Assembly (NCBI RefSeq): GCF_024397855.1
Contig: NZ_CP073343.1
Coordinates: 1,488,001-1,552,000, forward strand
Source: Marinomonas rhizomae
GTDB lineage: Bacteria; Pseudomonadota; Gammaproteobacteria; Pseudomonadales; Marinomonadaceae
DNA length: 64,000 nt
Direction of reading: 5' to 3'
The translations under genes were made by a program, and so were the position numbers. Below the pieces are notes generated by a model. That model had not been told where the DNA came from and made no database searches. It saw only the letters and a program-made list of their open reading frames with translations. Shown piece by piece: positions 1 to 10,432 of the stretch (its first letter is position 1; the number at the start of each line of letters is the position of its first letter).

Positions 1-1663
1 CGTGGATTTTATCCCAAGGTAAAGGGTTATCTAGTGCACTTTCTCCGATGGTTTTTTTATCGACCAAAGAAGGGAAGGCGATGTCTGGCATAACGCCTTT
101 ATGCTGGGTACTTTCACCAGAGACTCGATAGAATTTAGCCTGAGTCACTTTTAGTTGGCCCTTGTCCATGTCTTGTAATACTTGGACGGTGCCTTTACCA
201 AAAGTTTGATCGCCAAGAATTAAGGCGCGTCCGTAATCTTGTAACGCGCCCGCTACGATTTCAGAAGCGGATGCGCTCATGCGGTTTACTAACACGGCCA
301 TTGGGCCGCTGTAAACAATCGCCGGATCAGAGTCGCCTAATGGTGTTACGCGTCCGCTTTGATCGCGAATTTGTACGGTTGGACCAGATGGAATAAACAA
401 TCCAGCTAGAGCATTGGCTTCTTGAAGTGAGCCACCACCGTTATTTCTTAAATCAAGAATCAGTGCTGAAATGTCTTCTTTACGAAGTTCTTCTATAAGT
501 TTTTTTGTATCGCGAGTAGAGCTTTTATAGTTTTTGTCGCCAGCTTGGATGGCGGCAAAATCAGAATAAAAAGTTGGTAAGGTAATTACGCCAACTTTGT
601 ATTTTTGGCCATCACGCTCCACTTCAACGATTTCTTTTTTAGCCGATTGGTCTTCAAGTTTCACTTTTTTGCGCACAATGCTAATACGTTTGCTTGTCTG
701 AGTGTCGCCTTTGCTAGGGGTTACTTCCAATACTACGGTAGTGTCTCTTTCGCCACGGATCATGTCGACAACATCGTCAAGGCGCATACCAACAACATCG
801 ATCATAGGTTTGCCTTCTTGGCCTACTGCAATAATTCGGTCGTTAGGGGCAAGCTCACTTTGAGTAGCGGCCGGGCCGCCAGGCACCAAGCGCACAACTT
901 TTGTATAGTCGTCATCCATTTGCAAAACCGCACCAATGCCTTCTAGAGATAAACTCATATTAATATTAAAGGCTTCTGATGCACGTGGAGCAAAGTAACT
1001 GGTATGAGGGTCCAGTGCCGCGGTGATTGAGTTTGCGAAGGTTTGAAATACATCGACTGCGTTGGTTTGATCAACTCGTTTAATTTGATTTTTGTAGCTG
1101 CGCTCGAGAGTTGAGATGATTTTTTCTTCGCTTTCACCATTAAGCTTCATGGTCAGCGCGCGATTTTTAAGGCGCTTGCGCCAGTAGTCATCGAGCTCAG
1201 CTTCGGTTGTTGCCCATTTTTGGGTGTCTGGGTCTACGTTAAGCGTTTCATCAATTTCATAATTGAAAGCTTTAACCATCTCTGGCAAATGATCTTGCAG
1301 GTTTAGAAGTCGTTTTTCTAAGCGTTTAAGGTAAAGGTTGTAAATAGTGTAGGCAACGGTAGTGTCGCCGTCTCTCAATGCGTCGTCAAAGCTATCTCTA
1401 TATTGCGATAGTTTGTCTATGTCGCTTTGTAGGAAAAAACTTTTGCTCGGGTCTAGGGCATCAATATAGTAATCGAAGGCTTTCTCGGAAATGGCATCAT
1501 CAATGTGAGGTCTGTTATAATGAATGCCTTCAAGCATCTCAACGAGTTCTTTTGATACTTTGTCGTATTCATGAGGAGGCTGCAGCTCCTGATAAGCAGA
1601 CGCGGGTGTTGAGGCAAAGGTATAGCCGGTTAAAAGGCAAAGCAAAAGGCGTTTATAGTTCAT
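1..1663 (-). CDS. prc: Tail-specific (C-terminal processing) protease Prc, partial
   Basis: Periplasmic S41 serine protease that degrades or trims proteins from their C-terminus, including SsrA-tagged proteins and cell-wall enzymes. The frame opens at ATG 1663 with a signal peptide ending near ASA, and runs off the left edge after 554 codons; E. coli Prc has about 680, so roughly the last fifth is missing. An N-terminal helical domain (about 30-215) is followed by a PDZ domain (about 225-305) and the S41 domain. The catalytic serine lies in SASASEIVAG and the general-base lysine in FGKGTVQ, 25 residues apart as in E. coli. It is divergent from apeB, 123 bp away. Confidence 0.95.
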   Translation of the reverse strand, partial: MNYKRLLLCLLTGYTFASTPASAYQELQPPHEYDKVSKELVEMLEGIHYNRPHIDDAISEKAFDYYIDALDPSKSFFLQSDIDKLSQYRDSFDDALRDGDTTVAYTIYNLYLKRLEKRLLNLQDHLPEMVKAFNYEIDETLNVDPDTQKWATTEAELDDYWRKRLKNRALTMKLNGESEEKIISTLERSYKNQIKRVDQTNAVDVFQTFANSITAALDPHTSYFAPRASEAFNINMSLSLEGIGAVLQMDDDYTKVVRLVPGGPAATQSELAPNDRIIAVGQEGKPMIDVVGMRLDDVVDMIRGERDTTVVLEVTPSKGDTQTSKRISIVRKKVKLEDQSAKKEIVEVERDGQKYKVGVITLPTFYSDFAAIQAGDKNYKSSTRDTKKLIEELRKEDISALILDLRNNGGGSLQEANALAGLFIPSGPTVQIRDQSGRVTPLGDSDPAIVYSGPMAVLVNRMSASASEIVAGALQDYGRALILGDQTFGKGTVQVLQDMDKGQLKVTQAKFYRVSGESTQHKGVMPDIAFPSLVDKKTIGESALDNPLPWDKIH

Positions 1664-1786
1664 CCGGTATGGGCTCTCTCTGTCTATTTTATACGTCATT
1701 GGTAAAATCATATTAGACACTGGGCTGTAAGGCTAGCCAAAGTGTTAAAAAGTCACTTTTTTAAAGCATTCTGCTTATAGGACATT

Positions 1787-3085
1787 ATGGAATTTTCAAA
1801 TTTTAACGACTCTTTACTGTCATTTTTGCAATCTTCTCCGACCCCTTTTCATGCCACCGCTAGTATGCGCAGCGCCTTGCTAGCTGAGGGTTTTGCTGAG
1901 CTAGTAGAAGAAGATGATTGGGTGATAGAAGAGGGCGGAAAGTATTTTGTCACGCGCAATGAGTCCTCTTTAATCGCTTTTACAATGCCACAGCTTAATG
2001 TTAGCCAAAGTGGGTGGCGCATGATAGGAGGTCATACTGACAGCCCTTGTTTGAAATTGAAACCCAATGCGCAAGTTGATCGCTTTGGTTATCATCAGCT
2101 GGGTGTTGAAGTATACGGTGGTGTTTTGCTCCACACTTGGTTGGACCGAGATTTATCCATTGCGGGTCGTATCACACTGAAAACACAAGAAGGCGACATT
2201 GTGAGCCGTTTGGTGGACTTTAAAGACCCTATTGCCGTGGTGCCTAATTTGGCCATCCATTTGAATCGCCAAGCAAATGAAGGGTTTTCAGTGAACCCTC
2301 AAGAAGAAATTTTGCCAATCTTGTGTGGTGCAGAAAATGAGTTTGATCTGCATGAGTTGTTAAAATTTCAACTTAAGAAGCAGTATGCTGATTTGACCAT
2401 TGATACGGTACTGGATTTTGAGCTGAGTTTGTACGATACACAACCCGCTGCTCTCGTTGGTTTGCACAAAGAGTACATCTGTTCAGCTCGATTAGATAAC
2501 TTGCTAAGTTGTTTTGTTGGCTTGCGTGCTTTGCTGGATTCCGATCAACAGCGCCCTAGCTTGCTTATCTGTACTGATCATGAAGAGATTGGTAGCTTGT
2601 CCGCTTGTGGTGCAAATGGTCCATTTTTAGAAGATGTATTGCATCGTTTAACACCAGACCCAGAGCAATATGTTCAATCAATTCAGCGCTCTATGTTGGT
2701 GTCTGCTGATAATGCTCATGCTTTGCACCCTAACTATGCTCATAAGCACGATAAGAACCATGCGCCTTCTATTAATAAAGGTGCGGTTATTAAAGTAAAT
2801 GCTAATCAACGTTATGCAACCAATAGCGAAACAGCCAGTATTTATCGTGATATTGCATCCGAAGAGAATTACGAAGTTCAGTGTTTTGTTGTGCGAAGTG
2901 ATATGGCCTGCGGTAGTACGATAGGGCCAATTACGTCTGGCGAAATTGGTGTGCCAACGATTGATATCGGTTTGCCGACTTTTGGTATGCACTCGATTCG
3001 TGAATTAGCAGGCAGCCGAGATGCCTTTGGCTTGTATAAAGTTCTAGCTCGTTTCACCAAGCGAGAAAAGTTAATAGCCCGCTAA
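1787..3085 (+). CDS. apeB: M18 family aminopeptidase ApeB
   Basis: Cytosolic zinc aminopeptidase that removes N-terminal residues from peptides (aspartyl aminopeptidase family). The 432 residues match the usual M18 length of about 430. Metal-ligand motifs are visible in order: HTDSP around H83, ARLDN, CTDHEEIGS and the later DNAHALHPNY. The ATG start follows a short AGGA element. The gene is monocistronic: prc is divergent upstream, and a strong bidirectional terminator separates it from the convergent tolC gene. The symbol is the one used for this family in pseudomonads. Confidence 0.93.
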   Translation: MEFSNFNDSLLSFLQSSPTPFHATASMRSALLAEGFAELVEEDDWVIEEGGKYFVTRNESSLIAFTMPQLNVSQSGWRMIGGHTDSPCLKLKPNAQVDRFGYHQLGVEVYGGVLLHTWLDRDLSIAGRITLKTQEGDIVSRLVDFKDPIAVVPNLAIHLNRQANEGFSVNPQEEILPILCGAENEFDLHELLKFQLKKQYADLTIDTVLDFELSLYDTQPAALVGLHKEYICSARLDNLLSCFVGLRALLDSDQQRPSLLICTDHEEIGSLSACGANGPFLEDVLHRLTPDPEQYVQSIQRSMLVSADNAHALHPNYAHKHDKNHAPSINKGAVIKVNANQRYATNSETASIYRDIASEENYEVQCFVVRSDMACGSTIGPITSGEIGVPTIDIGLPTFGMHSIRELAGSRDAFGLYKVLARFTKREKLIAR

Positions 3086-3111
3086 GTTAATCTGACTATT
3101 CGCTGGGAAAT

Positions 3112-3147
3112 AAAAAAGCCGTAAAACAGTGTTTTACGGCTTTTTAT
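3112..3147. terminator. Bidirectional rho-independent terminator between apeB and tolC
   Basis: A stem GCCGTAAAAC/GTTTTACGGC with a very short loop (3118-3140) is preceded by six A and followed by five T. It can therefore end both the plus-strand apeB and minus-strand tolC transcripts. Confidence 0.9.
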
Positions 3148-3167
3148 TGGTCACTACAAAGGCTAGA

Positions 3168-4496
3168 TTAGTTTTTAGCGACTAACCATTTGTCCAGCTC
3201 TTTGATCTTGTCTTCTGTAAGGTCACCAGTTGCTTCTAATAGGTTCAGTTTTTTCACCACGAAGTTGTATCGATACTGTTCGTAAGTGTTCTGAGCATCG
3301 AAGAGGTTAGACTGGGCATCCAATAGCTCAACAAGGTTACGTGTACCAACATCGTATCCAGCTTTTGTAGCTTCTAATGCGCTTGTGCGTGAGCGAATCA
3401 GTTGTTGCTGAGCATCTATTTGAGCTACTGCCGTTTGCAGGTCTAGATACAGGCTGCGGATGTTAAGCTCAATAGCTTGTAGCGAGCTAGCTCTTTGCTC
3501 CGTTGCTGATTCTGCTTGTGATGTTGCTTGTCTAACGGAAGCGTTAATTGCTCCACCACTGTATAGAGGGATACTAACGCCCAGTGCAACAGAAGCGTTA
3601 TTTGTCACGCCATCCTGCATACTTGCTGGCGCGCCGTTGCCGTAGTCAGTGTCCTGTCTTGATAAAGAGCCTGTGATTTTTACGACCGGGGTACGGCCGC
3701 TGGCTTTTTGAATGTTTATATTGTTTTCAGCGCTCTTAACAGACAGATTTAGGATTTTTAAGTCTTTGTTGTCTATGCGTGCTTTAGCAATTAAAGAGTT
3801 CACTGTCATGTTAGGATCTAGACGAATAGGATAGTCTTTAGCCAGTTGAGGAATGACTTTAATTTCTTGTCCTGTTCTTTGATAAAGTGCTTTCTGCGCA
3901 TAAGATACTTGTGAACGCGCACTTAGCTCTGTTACTCGAACAGAGTCATATTCTGCTTGGGCATCTTGTAAGTCTGTAATAGAGGCTAAGCCCACTTCGT
4001 ATTGTTTTTTCGCACGATCTAGCTGACTTGCAGTACTTTTAACTAAGGCTTCTGTAGTTTGCAGCGTAGATTGTGCAATCAATAGGTTGAAGTATTCAGT
4101 TAACGTTTTAAGGGCTAGGTCTTCTTCAGCGTTGTTGTAACTAATGCCAGCACTTTCAGATTGTAGCTCTACCGCATCAACTCCATAGTTAAGAGCAGGT
4201 GAGTAAATTGGGTAATCTAAATTTAATGATAGGCTATTTGATGTGCTGTCAAAGTCAGCTGAAGGCGTATCTGTTTTATCATATCCAAGGTTACCGTTGA
4301 AGCTGATACTAGGATATAGATTACCTTTAGTAACGATTACACCTTCTTTTTGCGCTTGATAGGTCGCAGCGGCAGCTCGTAAACTTGGGTCATGTTGTTT
4401 TGCAAGTTTGTATACTTCGTAAATGCTTTCAGCATGGGCAGCTGTACTACTTAGAACGGCTGCAGCGATAAGTGATGGTATAATATGCTTTTTCAT
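3168..4496 (-). CDS. tolC: TolC family outer-membrane efflux channel
   Basis: Trimeric outer-membrane channel that docks with inner-membrane pumps and type I secretion systems to export drugs and proteins. The 442-residue product begins with a typical signal peptide cut near AHA|ES. Two tandem OEP repeats follow, rich in coiled-coil heptads, with the recurring A-x-x-x-Y-x-VG-T/L-x-x-L/D motif (YEVGLASITDLQDAQ and YDVGTRNLVELLDAQ) at equivalent places in each half. No adaptor or pump gene is adjacent, as in E. coli, so it is likely a shared exit duct. It ends at the bidirectional terminator shared with apeB. Confidence 0.93.
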   Translation of the reverse strand: MKKHIIPSLIAAAVLSSTAAHAESIYEVYKLAKQHDPSLRAAAATYQAQKEGVIVTKGNLYPSISFNGNLGYDKTDTPSADFDSTSNSLSLNLDYPIYSPALNYGVDAVELQSESAGISYNNAEEDLALKTLTEYFNLLIAQSTLQTTEALVKSTASQLDRAKKQYEVGLASITDLQDAQAEYDSVRVTELSARSQVSYAQKALYQRTGQEIKVIPQLAKDYPIRLDPNMTVNSLIAKARIDNKDLKILNLSVKSAENNINIQKASGRTPVVKITGSLSRQDTDYGNGAPASMQDGVTNNASVALGVSIPLYSGGAINASVRQATSQAESATEQRASSLQAIELNIRSLYLDLQTAVAQIDAQQQLIRSRTSALEATKAGYDVGTRNLVELLDAQSNLFDAQNTYEQYRYNFVVKKLNLLEATGDLTEDKIKELDKWLVAKN

Positions 4497-4620
4497 AGAT
4501 CTCTGTGGGCTCGTATTATGAAATATAGTTATAATAGTACCTCAAGTTTCTTGCTTTCGGCAGTGCCTTTCTTGCTATATCTATTATGACTATTGACCAT
4601 ATCATAACGAAATATTTTAA

Positions 4621-4685
4621 ATAGACTTTGAATGTGAAAAATTGATGCAAGCAAGGCTGCTTTTTAGTCTATATTTTTCACATTC
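4621..4685. repeat. Interleaved inverted repeats (pseudoknot topology) upstream of tolC
   Basis: Two perfect inverted-repeat pairs interlock in the order A-B-A'-B'. ATAGACT (4621-4627) matches AGTCTAT (4666-4672). GAATGTGAAAAAT (4630-4642) matches ATTTTTCACATTC (4673-4685). Between B and A' lies a small hairpin AAGCA/TGCTT followed by a T run. The segment sits just past the stop of the DUF4139-like gene and 125 bp before the tolC start, both on the minus strand. It may be a 3' UTR structure, part of the tolC leader, or an operator. Confidence 0.6.
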
Positions 4686-4692
4686 TTCCGTT

Positions 4693-5949
4693 TTAGTTTT
4701 TTACATCTACTTTATAAGAAATCGTTTTTTTCGAATTTGCTTTTATTTCCCCTGCAATGATTACGCTATTTGCATTTATTGGAACCACGTCACTGCCTTC
4801 TAATACTTCCACAACGCCATTAGTGCTTTGTTCTATTGAATACTTCTGTGGTGTGTTTGAGTGGTTTTCAATGGTCGCTTCCCAAGCTTGAGTGTTAGGA
4901 AGTTTTTGAGAAGAGGCGCTAACCAAGGTTAAATAGCCTGTTAGGTCTTGGCTTTTATTGGTTGTAACATTCACTGAACGACCTTCACGAACGGTATCTA
5001 AGCGAACGGTATTGCCAGGAATAAGAAGGTCTCCTCTTTTCCAAAACGTCTTATATTCGCCTGGAAGTCCATTTTTCTGCAATGAAAAACTTAGGTTGTT
5101 ATAGAAGTTTAAGTCGATTTTCCCCGAGTTGCTTCCATAAGTATAAAGCTTGGCTTTATGTGTTTGGCTATCAATTTTACTGTCGCTGCTTGGTAACGGA
5201 ATTAAGGTGTTTGAGTATGGTGCAATTGATAATACAGCGCCACCAAGAGAGTAGCTTACTTCATTATCCTGATAGTTTACGTCTGGTCTATCGGCGCTCA
5301 TTGCAAGTGAGCTACGTTCTGCTTTGAACATTTGAGGAGCAGCGCTTCGGGAATAGTGAAGTAGACTGTCTTGAATTTGAATCGTTGAGCTTGAATTGTT
5401 GTGGATAAGCGCTTGCTGGGAAACAGACACCTTATCGTTATCGAATATCAAGCTCAGTTGTGGGGTCCACGAAAGCTCATTAGTTTGATAGCTAACCTTG
5501 TAAGGTGCGGCTTTATTGGTGTCTGCTTGATCTTCAGGCTTTGCGTTTGCAGTATTTGAATTTTCTAGCGGAATTAAGTAGAAATCATCCATTGGTAATG
5601 TCATCGAGAATTCTTTGCTACTTAGCACAAAAGAACGAGTGTTTTGTTCGATTCTGGCGAGAGTGCCAGTATAATTTAAATCTCTTTGTTTGTGCTCTAC
5701 TCTGACTTTTTTGTTTATTAAGTCAAACCAGTTGGCATTAATGTTGTTTTCTAAGTTAGTGATGGGGGCGAAATTATCTTGTAGCGGTAGCAGTGAGCCT
5801 GTGTTTGGAGTAAGACTTAATTGCTGACTAGTCTCCACGATTTGGCTGTTATCTAAACCGATTACAGCGTTTAAAGGAGTAGCAAAAGCGCTGTGAGCGG
5901 TTGCTCCTAAAAGAAGACTAAGGCAAAAATAGGCTGGTTGTTTGTTCAT
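4693..5949 (-). CDS. Secreted protein resembling the DUF4139 family
   Basis: Unknown function. The 418-residue product has a signal peptide (about residues 1-23, cut near FAT|P), so it is probably periplasmic or outer-membrane associated. The layout resembles DUF4139 proteins: an N-terminal beta segment, a small domain around 70-130 (DLINKKVRVEH...GTLARIEQ), then a beta-rich part starting at LSWTPQLSLIF and a C-terminal beta domain. Assignment rests only on this resemblance. No transmembrane helix other than the signal peptide is seen. It lies upstream of tolC on the same strand, 196 bp apart, with no clear simple terminator between, so a functional link is possible but unproven. Confidence 0.75.
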   Translation of the reverse strand: MNKQPAYFCLSLLLGATAHSAFATPLNAVIGLDNSQIVETSQQLSLTPNTGSLLPLQDNFAPITNLENNINANWFDLINKKVRVEHKQRDLNYTGTLARIEQNTRSFVLSSKEFSMTLPMDDFYLIPLENSNTANAKPEDQADTNKAAPYKVSYQTNELSWTPQLSLIFDNDKVSVSQQALIHNNSSSTIQIQDSLLHYSRSAAPQMFKAERSSLAMSADRPDVNYQDNEVSYSLGGAVLSIAPYSNTLIPLPSSDSKIDSQTHKAKLYTYGSNSGKIDLNFYNNLSFSLQKNGLPGEYKTFWKRGDLLIPGNTVRLDTVREGRSVNVTTNKSQDLTGYLTLVSASSQKLPNTQAWEATIENHSNTPQKYSIEQSTNGVVEVLEGSDVVPINANSVIIAGEIKANSKKTISYKVDVKN

Positions 5950-6065
5950 AACAGAATCCTTTTTTGGTTATAACAGTACGCAGGTTGTCGTGATGAATCT
6001 CCTCACATGGTAACCTATTCAATTCAAGTAAACGTCAAACAATGTAGCAAAAATAAGGGTTTGGA

Positions 6066-6857
6066 GTGGATAAAAAATTACTAATTATTGACGGATTGAA
6101 TTTGATTCGACGACTCTATGCCGCACTCGAATCAGAGCAAGATTCCACTCGTCGCATTGAACGGACTCAAAGTATTGCTGTTGAAGCCTTAGCAAAGCTC
6201 ACTGATCAATTTTCTCCCTCTTACGCTGTTGTTGTGTTTGATTCAAATGGCAAAACGTGGCGCCACCGAGTTTTTCCAGAATATAAGTTAGGTCGAGTTC
6301 CTATGGATGACACGTTACTCGACTCATTGCCTGATTTTGCAAAGGTATTTCGCTTCAATCATTTACCCTGTTTAAGGATAGATGGTTGGGAGGCTGATGA
6401 TCTTATTGCGACGTTAGCGGTTAAGGCGGCGAGTAGGGATGTTAAATCTTATATTGTTTCAACAGATAAGGGTTTTACACAGTTGCTAGGGGATGATCGA
6501 ATTCTTCAATATGATTATTTTGCTAAGTTGGGTTATGACAAAATATGGGTGCCAGGAAAATATGGAGTCGAGCCTGAGCAGCTGACCGATTATTGGGCTT
6601 TAGTCGGGGATACAACTAACCGAATTCCTGGTGTTAAGGGGATTGGACCGAAAACGGCGTTAAGTATTATTAGTTCGTTTCCAACAATCGAAGAGATTTA
6701 TGCCAATCTACCGACTTTTTCAGAGCGTATTCAATCAATGTTGGCAGACGGGTATGAGCAGTGCTTGTTGTCTCGCTCATTGGTCGCTTTGAAAATAGAT
6801 GTGGAAGTTGGCGTTCGACTTTCACAGCTTAGGTATATCAAAAGTAAAGTTGAGTGA
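6066..6857 (+). CDS. xni: Flap endonuclease Xni (ExoIX), GTG start
   Basis: 5'-3' structure-specific nuclease related to the 5' nuclease domain of DNA polymerase I, acting on flapped DNA. It has 263 residues against about 251 for E. coli Xni and aligns along the whole length by memory: LLIIDGLNLIRR at the start, EADDLIATLAVK (metal ligands E/D), VSTDKGFTQLL, and the helix-hairpin-helix segment IPGVKGIGPKTAL. It begins with GTG at 6066, preceded by GGAGT close by. It lies 102 bp upstream of gltX, which has its own promoter-like -10. Confidence 0.92.
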   Translation: MDKKLLIIDGLNLIRRLYAALESEQDSTRRIERTQSIAVEALAKLTDQFSPSYAVVVFDSNGKTWRHRVFPEYKLGRVPMDDTLLDSLPDFAKVFRFNHLPCLRIDGWEADDLIATLAVKAASRDVKSYIVSTDKGFTQLLGDDRILQYDYFAKLGYDKIWVPGKYGVEPEQLTDYWALVGDTTNRIPGVKGIGPKTALSIISSFPTIEEIYANLPTFSERIQSMLADGYEQCLLSRSLVALKIDVEVGVRLSQLRYIKSKVE

Positions 6858-6895
6858 ATATCTAACTTCTAAGAAGAAAAGTTCAGTTTAACCCC

Positions 6896-6924
6896 TTACT
6901 CATATCCTATGAGACGCTTATAAT
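6896..6924 (+). promoter_or_regulatory. Candidate sigma70 promoter of gltX
   Basis: A perfect TATAAT -10 box (6919-6924) lies 36 bp before the gltX start. A weak TTACTC sits 17 bp upstream at the -35 position. The -10 is convincing; the -35 is not. Confidence 0.5.
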
Positions 6925-6959
6925 AGCGGCATTTCAGACAACTAATAAACGAGATTTTT

Positions 6960-8441
6960 ATGTCAGAGGTAAGAACACGTATTGCACCGTCTCCAACTGG
7001 TGATCCGCATGTAGGCACAGCTTATATTGCACTATTTAACATGGCTTTCGCACGTAAAATGGGCGGCAAGTTTATTTTACGTATTGAAGACACTGACCAA
7101 ACTCGTAGTACGCCAGAATCTGAAAAAATGATTTTAGATGCGCTACGCTGGTTAGGTCTAGATTGGGCAGAAGGTCCAGATGTTGGTGGTGAATATGGTC
7201 CATACCGCCAAAGTGAAAGAGGCGATATTTACGGCCAATATGCTCAAGAATTGATTGATAAAGGGCATGCCTTTTATGCGTTCGAAACCACTGAAGAGTT
7301 GGATCAAATGCGTAATGAGCAAAAAGAGCAAGGCTTGCCACAAAAGTATGATGGTCGCGCTCTTAACCTGACAGCAGAAGAAGTACAGGCAAAGTTAGAT
7401 GCCGGTGTTCCTTATGTTATTCGCATGAAAATTCCTGAAGAGGGCACATGTGTTGTTCAGGATATGCTTAGAGGCACAATCGAAATCGATTGGTCTCAAG
7501 TAGATATGCAAGTATTGTTAAAAGCAGATGGTATGCCTACTTACCATTTGGCCAATGTGGTTGATGATCATCTAATGAAAATTACCCATGTTATTCGCGG
7601 TGAAGAATGGATTAACTCTGCGCCTAAGCATATTTTGTTGTATCAATACTTTGGCTGGGACATGCCGACTTTATGTCATATGCCTTTGCTGCGTAATCCT
7701 GATAAGTCTAAATTATCAAAACGTAAAAACCCAACGAGTATTTTATATTATCAACGTATGGGTTATATGTCAGAAGCGGTAATCAACTACTTGGGTCGCA
7801 TGGGCTGGTCCATGCCCGATGAGCGTGAAAAGTTCTCGTTAGACGAAATGATTGAGCATTTTGATATTCAGCGTGTTTCTTTGGGTGGCCCAGTTTTTGA
7901 TGTTGAAAAATTGAGCTGGCTAAATGGCATGTGGATTCGTGAGAATTTGACCGCGGAAACCTTTGCACAAAAATACGTTGAATGGGCACTTAACCCTGAA
8001 TATTTGATGAAGATTTTACCGCTGGTTATTCCTCGCGTTGAAACCTTTTCAGATGTGGCTGATGTGGCAGGTTTTTTCTTAAAAGGCATGTTGCCAATTA
8101 CTAAGGAAGATTTCTCTTCTATTAAAATGGAACAAGACACACTTCGTAAGGCAATGCAGTTCGCATTATGGCGTTTAGAAGCATTGAGTAAGTGGGAAAA
8201 AGACGAAATCTTTAATGAAATGAAAACATTAGCTCAAGCAATGGAAGAGAAGCCAAAAGACTTTTTTGCACCATTATTTGTTGCTATTTCTGGAACGACA
8301 GCGTCTGTCTCTGTTTTTGATTCAATGGCGATTCTAGGGTCTGATATTTCTCGAGCTCGTATGCGCACGGCCGTGAATGTATTAGGTGGTCCTTCTAAGA
8401 AAGAAGCGAAACGCTGGGAAAAAGAATACGCTGATCTATAA
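6960..8441 (+). CDS. gltX: Glutamyl-tRNA synthetase
   Basis: Class I aminoacyl-tRNA synthetase that charges tRNA-Glu with glutamate in the cytosol. The 493 residues fit bacterial GluRS. The HIGH-type motif is HVGT at residues 17-20 ([16 protein letters not shown]) and the KMSKS-type motif is KLSKR near residue 250. A C-terminal anticodon-binding helical domain ends with [15 protein letters not shown]. The ATG follows a modest AACGAG stretch. The gene is followed by a strong terminator and the convergent chemotaxis receptor gene. No tRNA genes are attached, unlike in some gammaproteobacteria. Confidence 0.97.
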   Translation: MSEVRTRIAPSPTGDPHVGTAYIALFNMAFARKMGGKFILRIEDTDQTRSTPESEKMILDALRWLGLDWAEGPDVGGEYGPYRQSERGDIYGQYAQELIDKGHAFYAFETTEELDQMRNEQKEQGLPQKYDGRALNLTAEEVQAKLDAGVPYVIRMKIPEEGTCVVQDMLRGTIEIDWSQVDMQVLLKADGMPTYHLANVVDDHLMKITHVIRGEEWINSAPKHILLYQYFGWDMPTLCHMPLLRNPDKSKLSKRKNPTSILYYQRMGYMSEAVINYLGRMGWSMPDEREKFSLDEMIEHFDIQRVSLGGPVFDVEKLSWLNGMWIRENLTAETFAQKYVEWALNPEYLMKILPLVIPRVETFSDVADVAGFFLKGMLPITKEDFSSIKMEQDTLRKAMQFALWRLEALSKWEKDEIFNEMKTLAQAMEEKPKDFFAPLFVAISGTTASVSVFDSMAILGSDISRARMRTAVNVLGGPSKKEAKRWEKEYADL

Positions 8442-8490
8442 GGGCAGTGTATTTTTTTGCTAATTAACAAAGTGGCAAAAAAATGATCCA

Positions 8491-8522
8491 AAAAAAACCG
8501 ACTATCAAAGTCGGTTTTTTTA
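8491..8522. terminator. Bidirectional terminator between gltX and the MCP gene
   Basis: Stem ACCGACT/AGTCGGT with loop ATCAA (8497-8515), flanked by seven A before and seven T after, so it can serve both convergent genes. Confidence 0.9.
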
Positions 8523-8545
8523 TGTCGGGCGTTTTCTTGTTTAGA

Positions 8546-10432
8546 TTAACGAGTAGTGAACATACTTGTTTTGTTATCTAAGCTACTAACCTGACTGTGA
8601 ATGTCGCGGGTATTGCCTTCAATGCTATTAATATAGCTATTATCGCTTTGAAGTTGCTGTGCAATTTTGTCCATCTCTTCACTCATGTGTACAGCCGTTT
8701 TCGCCACTTCTTGAATAGAGCGCGCCATATCAATAGAAGATGCCGAACTTGTCTGGGCATTCCGTTCAATTTCACGAATTGCCAATTCTGCTTTCTCACT
8801 GAACTCTTCAATCGAATGCAAGCTTTCTTGGCCACTGTGCATAGTCTCGATTGCCGTTTGTGTAGAAGACTGAATCGTACTAACGATATCGGTGATTTTA
8901 GCCGTTGCATCGACTGTTTTTTCAGCAAGTGAACGAACTTCATCGGCAACAACCGAGAAGCCACGACCAGCTTCACCAGCACGCGCTGCTTCAATCGCGG
9001 CATTTAGTGCAAGAAGGTTAGTCTGGTTTGCTAGGTCATTGATCATACCGATAACGTTATCTATATCTTTAGACAATTGGCCGAGCTCGTTAAGTTGCTC
9101 ACTTGTTTTGTTAACCACACTAATTGTGCTTGAAAGGTTTGATAGAGCACCTTTAATGGTTTCTGCGCCAACTTTAGCTGACTCATAAGTATGTTGAGAT
9201 TGGCTACTTAGGTCCTCCGTTGTGCTGGAGATACTAGAAATAGTAGTAGAGATTTCCTCTGTAGCGGCCGCTAGAGAGTTTGTTTGCTCACTTACTGAGC
9301 GGTTGCTCTGTGCGATGTTAGTTACAGACGTATTGAGTTCAGTAACCATGTTATTAACGCCTTGGGTAGTGTCTACAACATCACCAATAACTGAGCCCAA
9401 GCCTGTCGTCATTTCGTTTACAGAGCTACATAAAGAGTCGAATTCATCGTTACGCTTTTTGTTTACATGTAAGCGAGCGGTCAGGTCACCGCTTTTCACT
9501 TTACCTAGGTCTTTAATGATTTGGTTTAGGGTGCTTTTTACACTACTACCAATGCCCATCATCATTAGAGCGGCAATGATAGCGACTACAATGCTTACAA
9601 TGATAACGCTGATGCTAGCTTGTTGTGAGCTGGCCGAAGCTTGTTGGCGAGCTTCTAGTACGGCTTTTTCCATGTACTCAACGGCAGCTAGGCGTGTTTG
9701 AGCAAAGTTTGCTTTGCTTTCCAAAAACTGCGACTGCAAGCTTTTTAGTTGTTGGTTTTCTTTGTCGAAATTTTGAACCGCGGCGAAATACTGATTAATT
9801 ACTTCACCGAAACGTTCTTCAAGACCAAAATTGGTAACACGCTTGTAGAATTTCTCATAGCGTTCCATGAAAGCTGTTTTATTTGCAGGAACAGGTTCAA
9901 AAATGAAGTTTTTTTCAGCTTCACGAACTGGCAAGAATTCTTGTTTTACCAAGCTTAGGAAAGAAATTTCTTCTGTTACCTTTTCACCTAACTGAGATAT
10001 TGTACCTTTTAAGCCAGAAGAGCCATTAAAGCCTACTTTTTGTCTTTGGTTGACGAGCAGCTTTAAAATATCACTGTAACTTGCTAGGGAAGAGGTGATG
10101 TTGCTGATGTTTTTCTTCGCTTCTGGATCTTTAAGAATGTTCATGTCTTTTTCTAGAGTAACCATGAAATTTTCGTGGTTAGTGTTTAGTTGCTCTAGAA
10201 AACTTTCGTAAGAGCTATTATCAATACCAGATAGGGTCTCGTATTCTTCCATTAAGGTAATGACTAATGAGGCAAGATCTTTATCTACTGTGGTCAGACG
10301 ATCAAATTTTGAAGATGAGGTTTCTTGAACATTCAATCCTTGTAAAGCAACAGCAGTTACAACAACGAATCCAAGAATAGCCGCAATCAATAATGAGAGT
10401 AACTTGGTACGAAAACTAAGGTTTGCCAACAT
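8546..10432 (-). CDS. Methyl-accepting chemotaxis protein with long helical sensor domain
   Basis: Transmembrane chemoreceptor that signals through CheA/CheW. I place the start at ATG 10432 ([12 protein letters not shown]) because AGGA lies 7 bp upstream and the first transmembrane helix then begins at about residue 12; a longer frame opens at 10507. A periplasmic all-helical domain of about 230 residues, with EKNF and GLKGTI elements, resembles the HBM (helical bimodular) type. TM2 ([20 protein letters not shown]), a HAMP domain and a cytoplasmic coiled coil with the hairpin tip [19 protein letters not shown] follow. The ligand cannot be read from sequence. No CheB/CheR-docking pentapeptide is evident at the C-terminus (ends SMFTTR). 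Confidence 0.93.
   Translation of the reverse strand: MLANLSFRTKLLSLLIAAILGFVVVTAVALQGLNVQETSSSKFDRLTTVDKDLASLVITLMEEYETLSGIDNSSYESFLEQLNTNHENFMVTLEKDMNILKDPEAKKNISNITSSLASYSDILKLLVNQRQKVGFNGSSGLKGTISQLGEKVTEEISFLSLVKQEFLPVREAEKNFIFEPVPANKTAFMERYEKFYKRVTNFGLEERFGEVINQYFAAVQNFDKENQQLKSLQSQFLESKANFAQTRLAAVEYMEKAVLEARQQASASSQQASISVIIVSIVVAIIAALMMMGIGSSVKSTLNQIIKDLGKVKSGDLTARLHVNKKRNDEFDSLCSSVNEMTTGLGSVIGDVVDTTQGVNNMVTELNTSVTNIAQSNRSVSEQTNSLAAATEEISTTISSISSTTEDLSSQSQHTYESAKVGAETIKGALSNLSSTISVVNKTSEQLNELGQLSKDIDNVIGMINDLANQTNLLALNAAIEAARAGEAGRGFSVVADEVRSLAEKTVDATAKITDIVSTIQSSTQTAIETMHSGQESLHSIEEFSEKAELAIREIERNAQTSSASSIDMARSIQEVAKTAVHMSEEMDKIAQQLQSDNSYINSIEGNTRDIHSQVSSLDNKTSMFTTR

Noticed and set aside
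605..946. Long frames opposite prc, gyrA, rpsA, parC and others
   Set aside because: They lie fully inside strongly supported genes on another frame and have no family features.
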